Shown one piece after another: positions 1-10,981 of a stretch of 64,000 nt of DNA. The first letter of the stretch is position 1, and each line of letters starts with the position of its first letter. Location: assembly GCA_002811645.1 (NCBI GenBank), contig PDIP01000022.1:177222-241221 (forward strand), written 5' to 3'. Position numbers and translations under genes: made by a program. Below the pieces are notes generated by a model. That model was not told where the DNA came from, did not search any database, and saw only the letters and a program-made list of their open reading frames with translations. This DNA comes from Corallochytrium limacisporum (taxonomy: Eukaryota; Opisthokonta).

Positions 1-39
1 AATAGAATGCGAAAAACACACGCTGTAACGCATTCTATT
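1..39. repeat. Inverted repeat, 11-bp perfect arms
   Basis: AATAGAATGCG at 1-11 is repeated as its exact reverse complement at 29-39, with a 17-nt spacer. The left arm may continue beyond the window. It could form a hairpin or mark the end of a small element; nothing else supports either. Confidence 0.6.
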
Positions 40-1831
40 GGTTGCGTAATACTATGAATTGATACTACATCATTGTGTCATCGGGAGAGGAAGCCAACTG
101 AGCCTGTCCACCGCTGTGTCTTGGGGAGAAAGTTTTTTTACAGAGAGAGGGCCGCCTCTCTCCCCCACTCGCAGTAAAACGAAACAAAGAAAAAAGTGGC
201 CGGTGGAGTATAGAAGGAGAAGGGGGGGTGGGTGGGGGGAACCCAAAACCCCAAAGAATAATTAATGCGGCCCACGGACACGGGTATTCCTGGTAGGCCT
301 GTTCACTGTTTTGGTCATAGCTGGGTGGAGGATGTGTGGTTTCAGCGATGTCTGTGATCGGGTTGTGTGTTGACACCTAGTCCTTCCTGTTGCGCTGCGG
401 AGGATGCCTTTCTCTCAGTATTATCAAAGTACCAGATTCCAAGTCCAGTTCGAAGAATTCCTCTTGTGCCACACCACGCGCCGATAGTGTAGAATCTGCA
501 CCTGTGGTCCTCTTGTTTTGTTATTTTTTTATCAACAGTCCGCCTTGTTTTTAGATGCGGATCCCTAAGTTCTCCATATGTACATATACCTGAGGGCCTG
601 CGGGCAATAAAAATATTGCCATCCGGTCTTCATTCCATCTTTTCCCGAAATCGGTGTTAGATTTGCGTTGAACGCTGGCTGCTTAGCGCCACCGCTTAAA
701 TTTGACAGCTGTTTGCCCACCCACGCAAATTGGCACGCAACGTGTGCATGGGGCTAATAGGTAGAAGGGAGGGCAAGGGGGGAAGAGAGGAGTGTGGGCA
801 AAAGGAGTTTCTGCACAGAGAGCTGCAAGCGCGTGCATCCACGCACAGCACAGGTGTGACATTGGCACGCATCTGTCCAATACCCAGTAAACATCAATTG
901 CCATCCCCAAGACCCCATTTCCAGAACGACTAGGTCCAGTGATGATTTCACAACATCTTAAAAGCGCACAGTATCGAAGGCAATGGGATAAGGGAGAGGA
1001 GCTGTAGAGCCGCACCCCCCCCCCCCCTTGTACATGGCGCATGGCAAGGCTCAAGTTTTGGAGCCGGGTTTCAAGTCTCTTGCGGCTCGCGCGGGAAAAG
1101 GAAGGAGCTGAGAAAACCAGCCCCCCTTTTCTTTTTACCCAGGAACTCTAATCCAAATTAATTATATAATTAGGTTTCAGGTTTATTTGCATGCTGACGG
1201 CTAGCTTTTTCCCCTAGGGGAGAGAGTGGGGTAGGGTAGCCAGGAGAAACTGGGCAGGGCAAGGCAACTGCAGCTGAGCCAATCCAGGTCTTGTGACATC
1301 TGCCAGCGGTGTGCGAAGTCTTCGCGTGGAGCGTCTACTACTCCCACCCACTGCCTTTTGTAAACTGTTGTTTGGGGCCGCAGAGATGTGTGTACCCGTT
1401 GCGTCCTGGCGGTCGTGACAGTGCTGCGAGTATTGCCAGCGGGGGTGCGGGTAACAGGCTGTTTCGTAGTCCGTACTAAACATGGAACGGTGTGGGAAAC
1501 TCTATGGAGTTTGGCTCCATAGTCCCGGCACCTGCCAGCCAACGACATTTGCGCTTTATTTTGCGGTAGGGGCTTCGGTTGGACGACACATCCCCCATCT
1601 GACGCGTGCCGGCATATTGGTGGGGGTGGACTTGCCCGAGTCGGAGTCGAACTAACGACACACAGGGCTGCAGGGAGCGCATATATGCCGATGTCAAAGA
1701 AAGGTAGCTGAGTGCTCAAGACCTGAGGAAGCTAAGGTATATTTCATAGCCAGGTTCTAGTTTCTAATTCAAGGAAAGCTCCGTCGACTATCACACCGAT
1801 ACTCGGTGAATTCTGTTTGTCTAAGATCGAA
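1..1831. other. Left intergenic region, no gene recognised
   Basis: No open frame here resembles a known protein, and the frames that exist overlap on opposite strands and are low in complexity. The stretch holds an 11-bp inverted repeat at its extreme left end, a run of 13 C at 1015-1027, and several G-rich or C-rich patches. The last few hundred bases presumably carry the promoter of the HIBCH gene. A gene cut by the left edge cannot be excluded, but none is visible. Confidence 0.6.
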
Positions 1832-3016
1832 ATGTTGGCTGCAGCTCTGCGCAGACAGGCCACTACAGTCTCTGCTGTCCGTCAACAGTCATCTCGAGCG
1901 AGAGCCGCTATCGGGTTCAGTGTAATGGCGGGTGTGAAACGTTCTTACGCAACTGTTGAGGATGATGTTCTTGTGGAGCAGGTCGACAGTGCCGGTATCA
2001 TTACAATGAACCGTCCCAAGGCACTCAACTCCCTCAACATGAGCATGATTAACAAAATGCAGCCTGCGTACACCAAATTTGAGGAAGACGATAATATCAA
2101 TGTTGTGGTACTCAAAGGTGTCGGAAAGGGATTCTGTGCTGGTGGTGATGTCCGCCATCTTGCCGAGGCCGGCTTGGCTGGCGACCTTGAACCGTCCAAC
2201 ACCTTTTACAGGACCGAATACCAATTGGACTACCATATTGGTACGCTGACGAAGCCCCATGTGTCCATCATCGACGGCATTTGCATGGGCGGCGGTGTTG
2301 GTGTCTCTGTGCACGGTATGGGCCGCGTGGTGACCGAAAATTGCCTATTTGCCATGCCCGAGACAGGTATTGGTTTGGTCCCAGACGTCGGTGGATCGTG
2401 GTTCTTGCCGCGCCTACAAGGAGAACTAGGCATGTTCCTAGGTCTAACGGGCTACCGTCTCAAGGGCGGCGATGTGTACCACGCGGGAGTTGGCACCCAC
2501 TACGTTCCCAGCGAGAAGCTCGCGGATTTGGAGCGTGACCTTGCCCGCAGCGACGACATCCAGTCAACTCTCGATGACTACCACCAGGATCCAGAGACTC
2601 CGTTCACTTTGGCTGAGCATATGGATCTGATCAACCGCACTTTTGACAAAAACACAGTTGAAGAGATCGTCGAAGCCTTGCGCGCCGATGGCAGTGAGTT
2701 TGCTCTGAAGCAGGTCAATACTCTGGCCAAGATGTCCCCCACCTCTTGCAAGCTCACGATGCGCCAGCTCAGGGACGGTGCTAAGATGACGTCTCTTGCC
2801 GAGTGCCTTAAGATGGAACTGCGTCTTGTGCTGCACTGTGCGGAGGGCACCGACTTCTATGAGGGTGTTGGTGCGGTTCTGATTCACAAGCACAATAGTC
2901 CGAAGTGGAACCCGGACAAACTCGAGGACGTCTCGCAGGCCCTGGTTGATAAGCACTTTGGCCCGATCAAGGAGGAGCTCGTTCTCCCTGAGCGTAGCCC
3001 CAGTTCCCGCCTGTAA
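1832..3016 (+). CDS. HIBCH: 3-hydroxyisobutyryl-CoA hydrolase, mitochondrial
   Basis: HIBCH hydrolyses 3-hydroxyisobutyryl-CoA in mitochondrial valine breakdown. The 394-residue product has an Arg- and Ser-rich N-terminus without acidic residues, fitting a matrix targeting peptide, then a crotonase fold. Visible motifs are NRPKALNSLN, the oxyanion-hole loop GKGFCAGGD, MGGGVGVSVHG, and MPETGIGLVPDVGGS. The last contains the Glu and Asp that define hydrolases as opposed to hydratases, and it matches the HIBCH family closely. The C-terminal half keeps the helical region typical of HIBCH. The frame is open upstream through a TTG, but the first ATG at 1832 gives a normal presequence. It is convergent with TRAPPC5, 121 bp away. 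Confidence 0.93.
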   Translation: MLAAALRRQATTVSAVRQQSSRARAAIGFSVMAGVKRSYATVEDDVLVEQVDSAGIITMNRPKALNSLNMSMINKMQPAYTKFEEDDNINVVVLKGVGKGFCAGGDVRHLAEAGLAGDLEPSNTFYRTEYQLDYHIGTLTKPHVSIIDGICMGGGVGVSVHGMGRVVTENCLFAMPETGIGLVPDVGGSWFLPRLQGELGMFLGLTGYRLKGGDVYHAGVGTHYVPSEKLADLERDLARSDDIQSTLDDYHQDPETPFTLAEHMDLINRTFDKNTVEEIVEALRADGSEFALKQVNTLAKMSPTSCKLTMRQLRDGAKMTSLAECLKMELRLVLHCAEGTDFYEGVGAVLIHKHNSPKWNPDKLEDVSQALVDKHFGPIKEELVLPERSPSSRL

Positions 3017-3137
3017 ATGGTTCCAAAACTCGACCCAATCTACAACGATACAATAGTCTATAGCAGGTATACTTTACTTGAAACTAGCGGGTAATGATAA
3101 ATTACGGTAGTTGACCTTTGCAAAGCGTGTACTTCAT

Positions 3138-3698
3138 CTACCGTGACTCTAGGTACCGCTCTCTTGCCATAACACTGGCACTAAATTTGATCAGTATGGT
3201 CGTACCTTTTTCCGTGGAATGGGCCGTGACGCGGGCTGGGAAATGTGCTCCGTCCAGCACGGCTTCTACAATGCCCGCCACAAAGGCACCACAATTTAGT
3301 GACCCAAAATCTGCCGGAAGGTCAATAAATCTGTTAACTATCAGGTCGCTATCGGTGATGAGATACGTGTCATCGCCCTTTGAGTTCTCCTTCTCCAGGT
3401 ACTCTGCCTGCTTCCCAAACAAAATACGCCAAAGTGTGCTCTGAATAAAGTAGAGTTCGTTTAAGATCCGAGTCTCACGCTTTTGTCCCTTGTCACGAAC
3501 GTGGAAGAGTTCAATTACGCGCACTCCAACGCGATACCCTATTTCGGAGAGTTTACGCTCCAGCTCTGGGATTGAGTCTACGCGGACTCGACAGTACTGG
3601 ACTATTTCCGCAAAGAGAAACGCAAAGGACGACAACGCAATATCGGTGCGATTCCTTCCCAGGACCTGGTCCTTAGCAGATTTTGTGCTTTTGCTCAT
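3138..3698 (-). CDS. TRAPPC5: TRAPP complex subunit 5 (Trs31)
   Basis: This is a core subunit of the TRAPP tethering complexes, which activate Rab1/Ypt1 in ER-Golgi and Golgi traffic. The product is 186 residues, essentially the human length (188), and is collinear with it. It shows the Bet3-family features: a hydrophobic LSSFAFLFAEIVQYC helix near the N-terminus, a central LFGKQAEYLEK segment, and the conserved C-terminal block NCGAFVAGIVEAVL followed by FPARVTAH and KGTTILIKF. It starts at an ATG with A at -3 region context (gtgagATG). It is convergent with HIBCH and divergent from the Derlin gene across a 557-bp spacer. Confidence 0.93.
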   Translation of the reverse strand: MSKSTKSAKDQVLGRNRTDIALSSFAFLFAEIVQYCRVRVDSIPELERKLSEIGYRVGVRVIELFHVRDKGQKRETRILNELYFIQSTLWRILFGKQAEYLEKENSKGDDTYLITDSDLIVNRFIDLPADFGSLNCGAFVAGIVEAVLDGAHFPARVTAHSTEKGTTILIKFSASVMARERYLESR

Positions 3699-4255
3699 CT
3701 CACTGTTATGGATTAACTATGGTTTATGCTTGAGGGACTACGCATACATATCTCTGTTGCAACACTACATCTAGAAATTGATCGGCTGTGTGACCATCTA
3801 TGCCAGCATAGATATTTAAGCATTCATTGATCAATGTTTACGCATTGAACATGACACGAGCATCTACGTTGAAATAGCTCGGCGCCAACGGACAGATGGT
3901 TTGCTGCGATCAGGGTGTGTTTGGTCGCATGGTTTGTTTCCCCGTCCCGGACCCTCTCGAGAAAGCAAAGCCTCGATTTCCCGGCCCCCCCTTTTCTCCC
4001 CTGCGGGGAGAGGGGGGCGCCGAACTCGACCCCTACCCGCAGAGGGTCCTCTTGCCGCCCCCTCCCGCAGGCCGGGCCGGCCGGAGGGTATTTTAGGCAA
4101 CGGGAGCGTCTTGGGGGGCTCTATGCCGAGTCTCTTTGGAGATGTATAGTGGTAGAGGTATTGTGAGTGAATGTCGAGCAGCCACGTGACAAAGACAAGG
4201 CGTTATAATGTAAATTTGATGAGAATACCCACGGTCAATCCCAAAGAACACGAAG
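3699..4255. promoter_or_regulatory. Divergent promoter region TRAPPC5 / Derlin
   Basis: This 557-bp spacer lies between two start codons facing away from each other and so should hold both promoters. It includes a GC-rich island at about 3940-4120 with a 7-C run (3985-3991) and a 6-G run (4012-4017) that can pair through the tcccctgcgggga segment. No other gene is visible; short frames over the island run on both strands and look like composition artefacts. Confidence 0.5.
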
Positions 4256-5113
4256 ATGTCGTATGATACGCAATCGCCAGCGTCTGGCCCCAATGGGGCA
4301 ACAGATCTGACCACAGTATTGGCCAATCTTAAGCACCATGTCCGTATGACAATGGCTACATTTCGGGCAGAGGCGCCAGTGACCTACGCGCAAACCCTTG
4401 CGTCCGCAACCACAGTGTTTGCCGCTGACATGGGGTTTATTCCGTTTCATTGGACATGTCTGCCAGCCATAAGCCCTGGAGACGGAGGGATCATGTCCGC
4501 GCTGCTGCAGCCGCACCGGCTGATCCTACCGCTATTAAGTTTTCGTTATGGATCATTTGAGCAACTCTTTATGCTGAGCGTCATGCAGAGACGCCTGGAA
4601 CGGGAAGAATATGGATCCCCACGAATGTTGCAAAGGGTCGGTGTCGGGTCCCTTCTACTGATTCTCATGCAGTTTCTCGCCGCACGCATTTCACCCTTAA
4701 AAAGCTTTGCTGTGCATCGATTGGGTACATCATTGGTAACAATGTCAGTATGGATGATGTGTCGACGGAGACCGCAGCAGTTTGTAAGAGTGTGGGGTAT
4801 GCTGCAGGTTGAGGCCCGATTCCTACCCTGGGTGCAGCTGTTCTGGAGCTTCATACTGGGGGGTCTAGACCTGCGCGAACGGCTGTGGGGCATGGGTGTG
4901 GGTGAATTGCTCATGCGCATGGGGGCCCATCCGCAGTGGAAGCAGCTACTAGCCCCGCCGTTGGCGATAGAACGGCTCTTCGAGCGCATGTACGTGACCC
5001 AGCCACCACCGACAGTAGAGCAAATCTACGGAAGGATGCCAGGAGGGGGCAACAGGCCCGCGCAGCGCGGTGTACACTTTGCGGGCAGTGGGCATCGTCT
5101 TGGTGGACGATGA
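4256..5113 (+). CDS. Derlin family protein (ER-associated degradation)
   Basis: Derlins are rhomboid-like pseudoproteases of the ER membrane that help retrotranslocate misfolded proteins. The 285-residue frame has several hydrophobic segments between about residues 60 and 220. It carries a recognisable derlin core: RRRPQQFVRVWGMLQVEARFLPWVQ corresponds to the conserved block in which a run of Arg and Pro precedes FLPWV. The C-terminus ends FAGSGHRLGG, equivalent to the derlin tail rich in Gly with terminal RLGG. The N-terminus is about 40 residues longer than in human derlins, so translation could begin at a downstream Met. Paralogue (Der1 or Dfm1 type) cannot be assigned by eye. It is convergent with the Stum gene, 205 bp away. 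Confidence 0.85.
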   Translation: MSYDTQSPASGPNGATDLTTVLANLKHHVRMTMATFRAEAPVTYAQTLASATTVFAADMGFIPFHWTCLPAISPGDGGIMSALLQPHRLILPLLSFRYGSFEQLFMLSVMQRRLEREEYGSPRMLQRVGVGSLLLILMQFLAARISPLKSFAVHRLGTSLVTMSVWMMCRRRPQQFVRVWGMLQVEARFLPWVQLFWSFILGGLDLRERLWGMGVGELLMRMGAHPQWKQLLAPPLAIERLFERMYVTQPPPTVEQIYGRMPGGGNRPAQRGVHFAGSGHRLGGR

Positions 5114-5318
5114 GATGGCTTTGTGATGCGATGCAAATACTTAAACCAGAGTGGTAGTGTCACTGCAGAGAATAAATCAATAGAAATGTATGTGAACTAT
5201 GTATATTACACTACTCTTTGAAGGGAGCACATGGATGATATGGAAAGTATGAAAGTATGAAAGATTCGGTTTTGGTTGATGATATGCTCAATTGTCGGGT
5301 GCACACTGTCTGTCACAG

Positions 5319-6809
5319 CTACCCAATAATCATAGAAGTGCCATGGTGTTGCATTTCAGATTCGCGGTTGCTGTGGTTGTTCGTGCCATTGGCCTGCCGA
5401 TTCTCCGGCCGGCGCAGTGAGGCCCGCCAAGATTCATAGGAGTTCAGACGCCGAGTACCACTTGAACGGCTGCGGCGACTACGGCGAGTGCCATCTTGGT
5501 TGTCAGCTTGGCTGTCAGCTTGGCTGTCAGCTTGGTTGTCAGCTTGGTTGTCAGCCTGGTTATCAGAGCTGTCATCCTGGTTGACGTTGTTCTCTTCCTC
5601 GTTGTTCGCATTATTATTGTTTATGCGATTGGCGCGCTGACTGCGGACACGCTCCATTGCATCGCGAGCTTCTTGCGTGGTCAGACCACCAATCATAAAG
5701 CCATCGGCGGCCAGACGGCTCTCGACGCGCCATCTGCTGCTGGCTGCAACCATGATACAGCCCCACACAACGGCCCACGCCCATCCAATTACGCTGTCGT
5801 GGAAAATGATCTGAGCAGCGGCAACGCCGCCGGTGAGGATGAAGCAGAGGATTCGCCGCGGACGCTGCAGACGCGGATTACCACGCCACGCTACAGTCCA
5901 TGCGGCGAGAGCCGTGCCTATACCGGGATAGATAACGTTGCCTACCAGTGTGAACACAGCCACAGGTAAGGGCAGGATTGGAAAGATCATCTGCGCGTAC
6001 TCCCACTTGGACTGATGGAGGGCCAGGTGGGCGCTAATATCATAACGGGTGCGCACGCGCAGACTTACCGAGTTCGACATATGGGTGCTGCCGATGCGAC
6101 GATGGCCCCTCCGAGCTACAGATCGATATTCAGGCGGCTGCTCCTCGACGTCAATGTCATCGTAGGTCGGTGGTTGAGCCGATGGCGCTGGGGGTAGGGG
6201 GTGAATGTCACCCTCCTCCACCCCACTGTCGTTGTCATCGCTTTTGCTACAACGATCCCCCTTTGGAATGAAAACTGGTGTGTCATCTACGCCAAGTTCG
6301 CCTTCGTGGCCATAGACGGGATGCAATTCGCCGTTTTCCATGCGCACGCCGACGTAGTCTATCTGTGACTGATGAGTCTCTCTGAGAGCCGCAGTGCTTG
6401 GTGCAGTTGGCTCTTCCACGTCAATATCAATGCTTGTATGGTACGAGGGGGCCACTGATCTCCTAGAAATTGACCCAAGTTCCCGTCCCGCAGACTGCTG
6501 GCTCTGAACTACTCGTGGAGTCGATGTACCACTACCTTGCTGGCTCGAATACTCCGGGGGTCCCGAGCGCATGCTAATATTATCCGCTCTTGCCTCTTGC
6601 TGCAGACGTAGTATCCGACTTAAAATCTCCAACGCTGACGATTGATTCCGCTCATTACGCTCCTCAGGAACTGTTTCCGATGGAGATTCCTCCGGTTGAT
6701 AATGGTCCAAAGGTACCGGTGGCGGTTCGTTGTAGGGATCCGCGGGCAAGCCGAGCCTGGTCCGCGCCTCACGGGCCCGCGAAGCGCTATAGGGGTTATC
6801 TCTCGGCAT
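5319..6809 (-). CDS. Stum/Spec3-domain membrane protein with PPxY motifs
   Basis: The 496-residue protein has a long, acidic, disordered N-terminal half, a compact two-segment membrane domain (about 274-358) and a disordered C-terminal tail. The membrane domain matches the Spec3/Stum family: FPILPLPVAVFTLVGN, then YPGIGTALAAW, a basic loop, and a second hydrophobic hairpin with IGWAWAVVWG. In animals this family includes Drosophila Stumble, linked to mechanosensory neurons, and sea-urchin Spec3 of ciliated ectoderm. Three PPxY motifs (84-87, 213-216, 225-228) are candidate ligands for WW-domain ubiquitin ligases. The tail holds an Asn-rich stretch and NQAD tetrapeptide repeats. The cellular role here is unknown. 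Confidence 0.75.
   Translation of the reverse strand: MPRDNPYSASRAREARTRLGLPADPYNEPPPVPLDHYQPEESPSETVPEERNERNQSSALEILSRILRLQQEARADNISMRSGPPEYSSQQGSGTSTPRVVQSQQSAGRELGSISRRSVAPSYHTSIDIDVEEPTAPSTAALRETHQSQIDYVGVRMENGELHPVYGHEGELGVDDTPVFIPKGDRCSKSDDNDSGVEEGDIHPLPPAPSAQPPTYDDIDVEEQPPEYRSVARRGHRRIGSTHMSNSVSLRVRTRYDISAHLALHQSKWEYAQMIFPILPLPVAVFTLVGNVIYPGIGTALAAWTVAWRGNPRLQRPRRILCFILTGGVAAAQIIFHDSVIGWAWAVVWGCIMVAASSRWRVESRLAADGFMIGGLTTQEARDAMERVRSQRANRINNNNANNEEENNVNQDDSSDNQADNQADNQADSQADSQADNQDGTRRSRRSRSSGTRRLNSYESWRASLRRPENRQANGTNNHSNRESEMQHHGTSMIIG
5495..5566. repeat. 12-bp tandem repeat, six units
   Basis: Six imperfect copies of cttggttgtcag lie in frame in the C-terminal tail of the Stum-domain gene. 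They encode the NQAD/SQAD repeats on the minus strand. Because the unit is a multiple of three, copy-number change would not break the frame. Confidence 0.9.
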
Positions 6810-9800
6810 GTTAAAACACGGTCTACACTAAAAATTTGTTCCCCAATTACAAATTCATGTTCCTATGTTTCTTCTTTGACGTTCTATTCACTGTACTGAA
6901 ACCCAGGGAGATCACACTTCCCGATATCGTAAATTAAAAGCCTCCGATCATATATCTCCAAGGCAGATTGATCAGCATTAAATACAACGATAAGCACACA
7001 AAAGTTTGGCAACATAGAATCCATCCTCATCAGTAGTGCTCCATACCGCTGGTCAAAAAGAATGCACAACATTCTTCTCCAACGGTCTTCGTAGGAACTG
7101 TCGGTTTGGGAAATAAACGTCGCTCTCTTGGGCCCGGTGTACAGGGTCAACCTCAAACCGCCCAGAAGCCAAAGCCCCCTGCGCCTCTCCCCCCCCCTCT
7201 TCCACTTCCTTTCCCCGGGCCTGCAACTCCACACCCTCCCCCCCCCTTCCCTCCGCCTCGGAGTGGGGCCAACAGCGAATGCGTAAGTTTCGTACGGCAG
7301 CAGGCCGAGCGAAAAACGGAGGGGGCAACGGGGAACACACACACTGAGACCGCCGCCGCCGAGACACACACAGATGCCGCCGCCGGAAAGGAAAAACGGA
7401 CGGCGAAACCAACTTGGCCTCGCGGAACCCTCTCCCCCTTTTTTTTTCACTCACTCTTTCCTTTTTTTTTTCTTCCCCCTTTGCGGCCTATGGTCCCACT
7501 GCTGAACGTCAGAATAGCAAATGAACCACGAATTAGCACCAAAATGGCCCCACATCGGCCACAACGGCCAGCAGAGCGGCGCTCGTAAGACGGAGAAACG
7601 GAGGAGACGCATATGGGGGGAGGAAGGGAGGAAGAAATATGACTTGCGTTTGCTGCATACTAAAACAGTGGGAAGAACGGGTCCTGTTGTTGGAGGTCTC
7701 GTCAGTTTTCCGTTTTAGTGCGCGGGGGGTGATGAATGGGTCATCGAAAAAGCGAAATATAGACCAAAACCATCTCACCGAAATTACACTATATCACAAT
7801 AGGTCTATGAATAAGTTAAATGTGATTTCATATACTAGATATATAAGAATTAAAATCATGGCCCTTGCATATAGAGCGTAACATTTGAGCACACCGCATT
7901 CCGCCCAAATGGAGCCAGGCCGCGACGGCCCAGAACGTTCCGGCAGGTGTGGTATTTTGCGGACGAATTGGAACTGGGATCTGTCCGCGGGCTCGAGAGA
8001 GTGAGAGGGGGCAAGGGAAGGGGGGGGGGAGAAGGGAGACCCGACGGCGGTTTCTCTGCCTTGTCTGTCTCTGTCTCTGTTATCTTGTCGCGAGCCCCTG
8101 TAGTCCTTTTCTTTTCTTCTTCGTTTCGACTTCGAACCCCGGCGTCGGAGTTTTGCGCGGCAGCGGGGGGGGGGGCGCTCTTGCTTCTACCCACCCACCC
8201 AAGCTCCCCCCCCACACACTCTTCCTCCCCTTTCGCTCTCTCTCGTGATCGACCTCCTTTTTCCCTGCCCGAAGGCTTCCATAGCCAATGGCCCAGAAGT
8301 GGGAGTGAACAGCCTCCACCACCCACCCCCCCCCTCCGTGTCCGTCCTTCTCCCCGCCTCCACCCCCGCCCTTGGCTCTCTCCGCAGTCAGGTGCCACTT
8401 TCCTCGGCCGTGCTCCAACTGTCAGACCATCTCTCACTCCCCTCCCTTGCTGCTGAACCCCCCGTTATGGAATGTGTATGTACCAGAGAGGATCTATTTT
8501 TATTTTCCTTCTGCTGCCTCTCTTCCGAGCGAAGCCCGGAGGGAGGGCAATTAAAAGACATGCTGGAGATGAATGAAACCTTTGTTTTTCTTAATTCTTG
8601 CGAGTTGGTATTACGCAAATTTGGTACGGTTGAGAATCTTTCTTCCTTGGCCCTTTTTTCCTTCCTTCCGCTGGTCCGCTCCTCCTCGTCCTCTTCCCCC
8701 CCCTCTTTTCTCTCTCTCTCCTCCCTCCCTTGCCTTTGCCCCATCGCTTCTGGGGTCGGGTCTCTTCCCCTTGTTCCTTTGTCACCCTCTGTTCAAGTTT
8801 ACTCGTTCCATACCCGACTGCATCTCTTCCTTATCGCCCTGTTTATTTCGTGATTCCTCCCCACTCTTCCCCCCTGCGGTGCGTGTTTCTTTGGCTCCCC
8901 TTTTCTTTTGATTTTCGTGCGGGAGATCGCTGCCACTGCCATGCCCAGAAAAAGACGATCGCATCGTTGGTCGAGCCATGGACCGAGTTTGGGTGTGAGG
9001 TGGGTCCCGCTTTCGTTGCAGCAGCAGCCAGGTACAGAAAAATTAGACATTATTAGAGGGAAAGACAAGGGTGGACTGGGGGGGGGGCGAAGAATTGTGT
9101 ACCCGAGTTGGCTCGGACGGGGTGGCGCTGGTATCGGTGCGGTTGAAAACAGAGAGTGGTGAGTTTTTATTTCTGCTGTTTCATTTGTGAGAGAGACCGA
9201 AGCGGGAGAGAACAAAACCTGTCAAGTTCCCTCATTGGCTTTTTGACCAGTCCTATAGCGAACGAACTAGTAATTTCGAGGCCAAATGAAGCGTCCCAGC
9301 TGACCCGGGAAACCAGCGCGCGTACGGAAAGGAGAAAAGGGGAGGGTAAAGGTAGGAGGCGCCAATATGCTTAGGAAGTGGATGAAGTCTCGACTGTGAG
9401 TGGCCGCACACGCAGACGAGAGGAACTGAGGACGAAGGAATGCGAGGGAATAGGTACACAAATTCTGTTTAAATCCAATTTTCATAGATAATACACTATT
9501 GAGTCTGAGCTTAATTTCATAATTAATTCTTCACAGTTCTCTATGCTATACTCCCTTTTCGTTCTACCAGGGCATGGCACCACCACTGCAGCCCCCCCTT
9601 CTCCTTTGGAACCTCCGAAGGGGAAAAGGTGGGCAGCCATACATATATATATATATATATAGGCCCCCGCTGTGCACATGGAAAATCAGTGTGTCATGGC
9701 AGAAGTCAGAGCAAGAAGAGGAAGGAGGACAGCGAGATAGGGAGACGATACCCGTTTTGCCCACGAAGTGTGTTGAAAGCATTGAGTTCAGTATGGACAC

Positions 9801-10981
9801 GGGGTACGACACGGAGAGGAGCATACAAAAAACGGGGTCGTGGGCTCTCGTGTTCCCTTTGCAACGTTGGTACTGAGTAAAAGTTAATTCATTTTCACCC
9901 CAAAGGCCGAGCGGGGCCCAGCAGTAATGAGGAGTCCGACGATGTCATGGCTGGCTGGAACAAAAACACCAGCTGCTGAACGGGCCGCACGGAGAAACGG
10001 GAGACGTAGCGCCGGTACAAGCATGGTAGGGGTGCCCCCGCTCCCCTTCCGGTTTGGGCTGATGGACGCTGAGATTCCGTGGTAAAGTGTATTCAACGGA
10101 TGCGAGTTTTTTTTTCGGACCGTTTGGATTTTTTTTTCGAAGTGGTTACCAGCGGCGCCTGGCATTGCTCTCCCAAATTTACGAGTACTCCCACTCCTTC
10201 ACAGCGAAAAGGTTTGCCGCTCGGCCCTTTCCCAAGGACCACAAAGCTCCGAATCCAGTACCAAATGTACCACTCGTTCTGACGCCAGCGCGGACAAGGC
10301 AATGAAATTGTTTTCGAATTAAGCGGCTGCTATTCGGACGCATTGGGCGCAAGTGGTATGGTATAGGACACAGGGTGCACATCCGTAAATTCCTTATGCT
10401 GCAGGAGCTGAGCATGTGCATGGTGGTCGCTCACGTCGTCCTGGAACTGTTTGGAACAACATTGGGCTGATGGTGTAAACGACCATGCGATTCCCTTTCT
10501 GCTTTCCCTGACGGCCGCTTCCCGGGTGATTACAGAGTCCGTCTGTGGAGTCTCCCTGCCTTGCTCGCCTGTACACCATTCTACTGACACTTCTCCATGT
10601 ATACCTAAGAACCCCTAGGCTGGGTAAGACGAAAACGGTACTGGGAGAGTTTCGGAGCCAATAGCTGTAAACCTACTTAGTTGTAATTAAAAAGCACCTG
10701 GAGGGGTTGTTCTGGCGCGCTGGTCTGCTTCCACCCGCCCGGGGGGAGGGGGCCCTTTGGCCGGACGGCTGTGCAGTGTGGTTTGTTGTGTGTCCGAGAA
10801 CGGGGCCTGGAAATCCTACAAAAAAGGCATTGAGGTCTTCAGTACAATGTGGTTAGTTTCATGTGATGATTAACTAAAAACACATCTGTAACTTTACTGT
10901 TTTCTTCAAACTTCGGAAATGTGAAAACTAGAATCCACTCACAAAACACTGCTTCGCATCCAAGAAAGAACATAGTAAACA
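6810..10981. other. 4.2-kb intergenic region, GC- and pyrimidine-rich
   Basis: No protein gene was recognised. The region contains G or C homopolymer runs (8020-8029, 8165-8175, 9078-9087), pyrimidine-rich tracts (about 8390-8900) and an AT microsatellite (about 9640-9661). Long overlapping frames on both strands over 7050-8860 follow this skewed composition and are not convincing. The two ends should contain the promoters of the Stum-domain gene and MED22. A non-coding RNA or a rapidly evolving gene could be hidden here. Confidence 0.5.
9640..9661. repeat. AT dinucleotide microsatellite
   Basis: About ten AT units in an otherwise GC-rich intergenic stretch; no function is apparent. Confidence 0.85.

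Noticed and set aside
1600..1690. Possible minus-strand tRNA (AGTTCGACTCC-like T-loop near 1640-1660)
   Set aside because: The T-stem has a mismatch, no 5' acceptor strand complementary to the predicted 3' strand is found at the right distance, and no anticodon arm folds well.
7050..8860. Long overlapping frames on both strands (up to about 200 codons)
   Set aside because: They track G/C and pyrimidine bias, overlap each other in several frames, and show low-complexity Pro/Ser/Arg/Gly products with no known motif.
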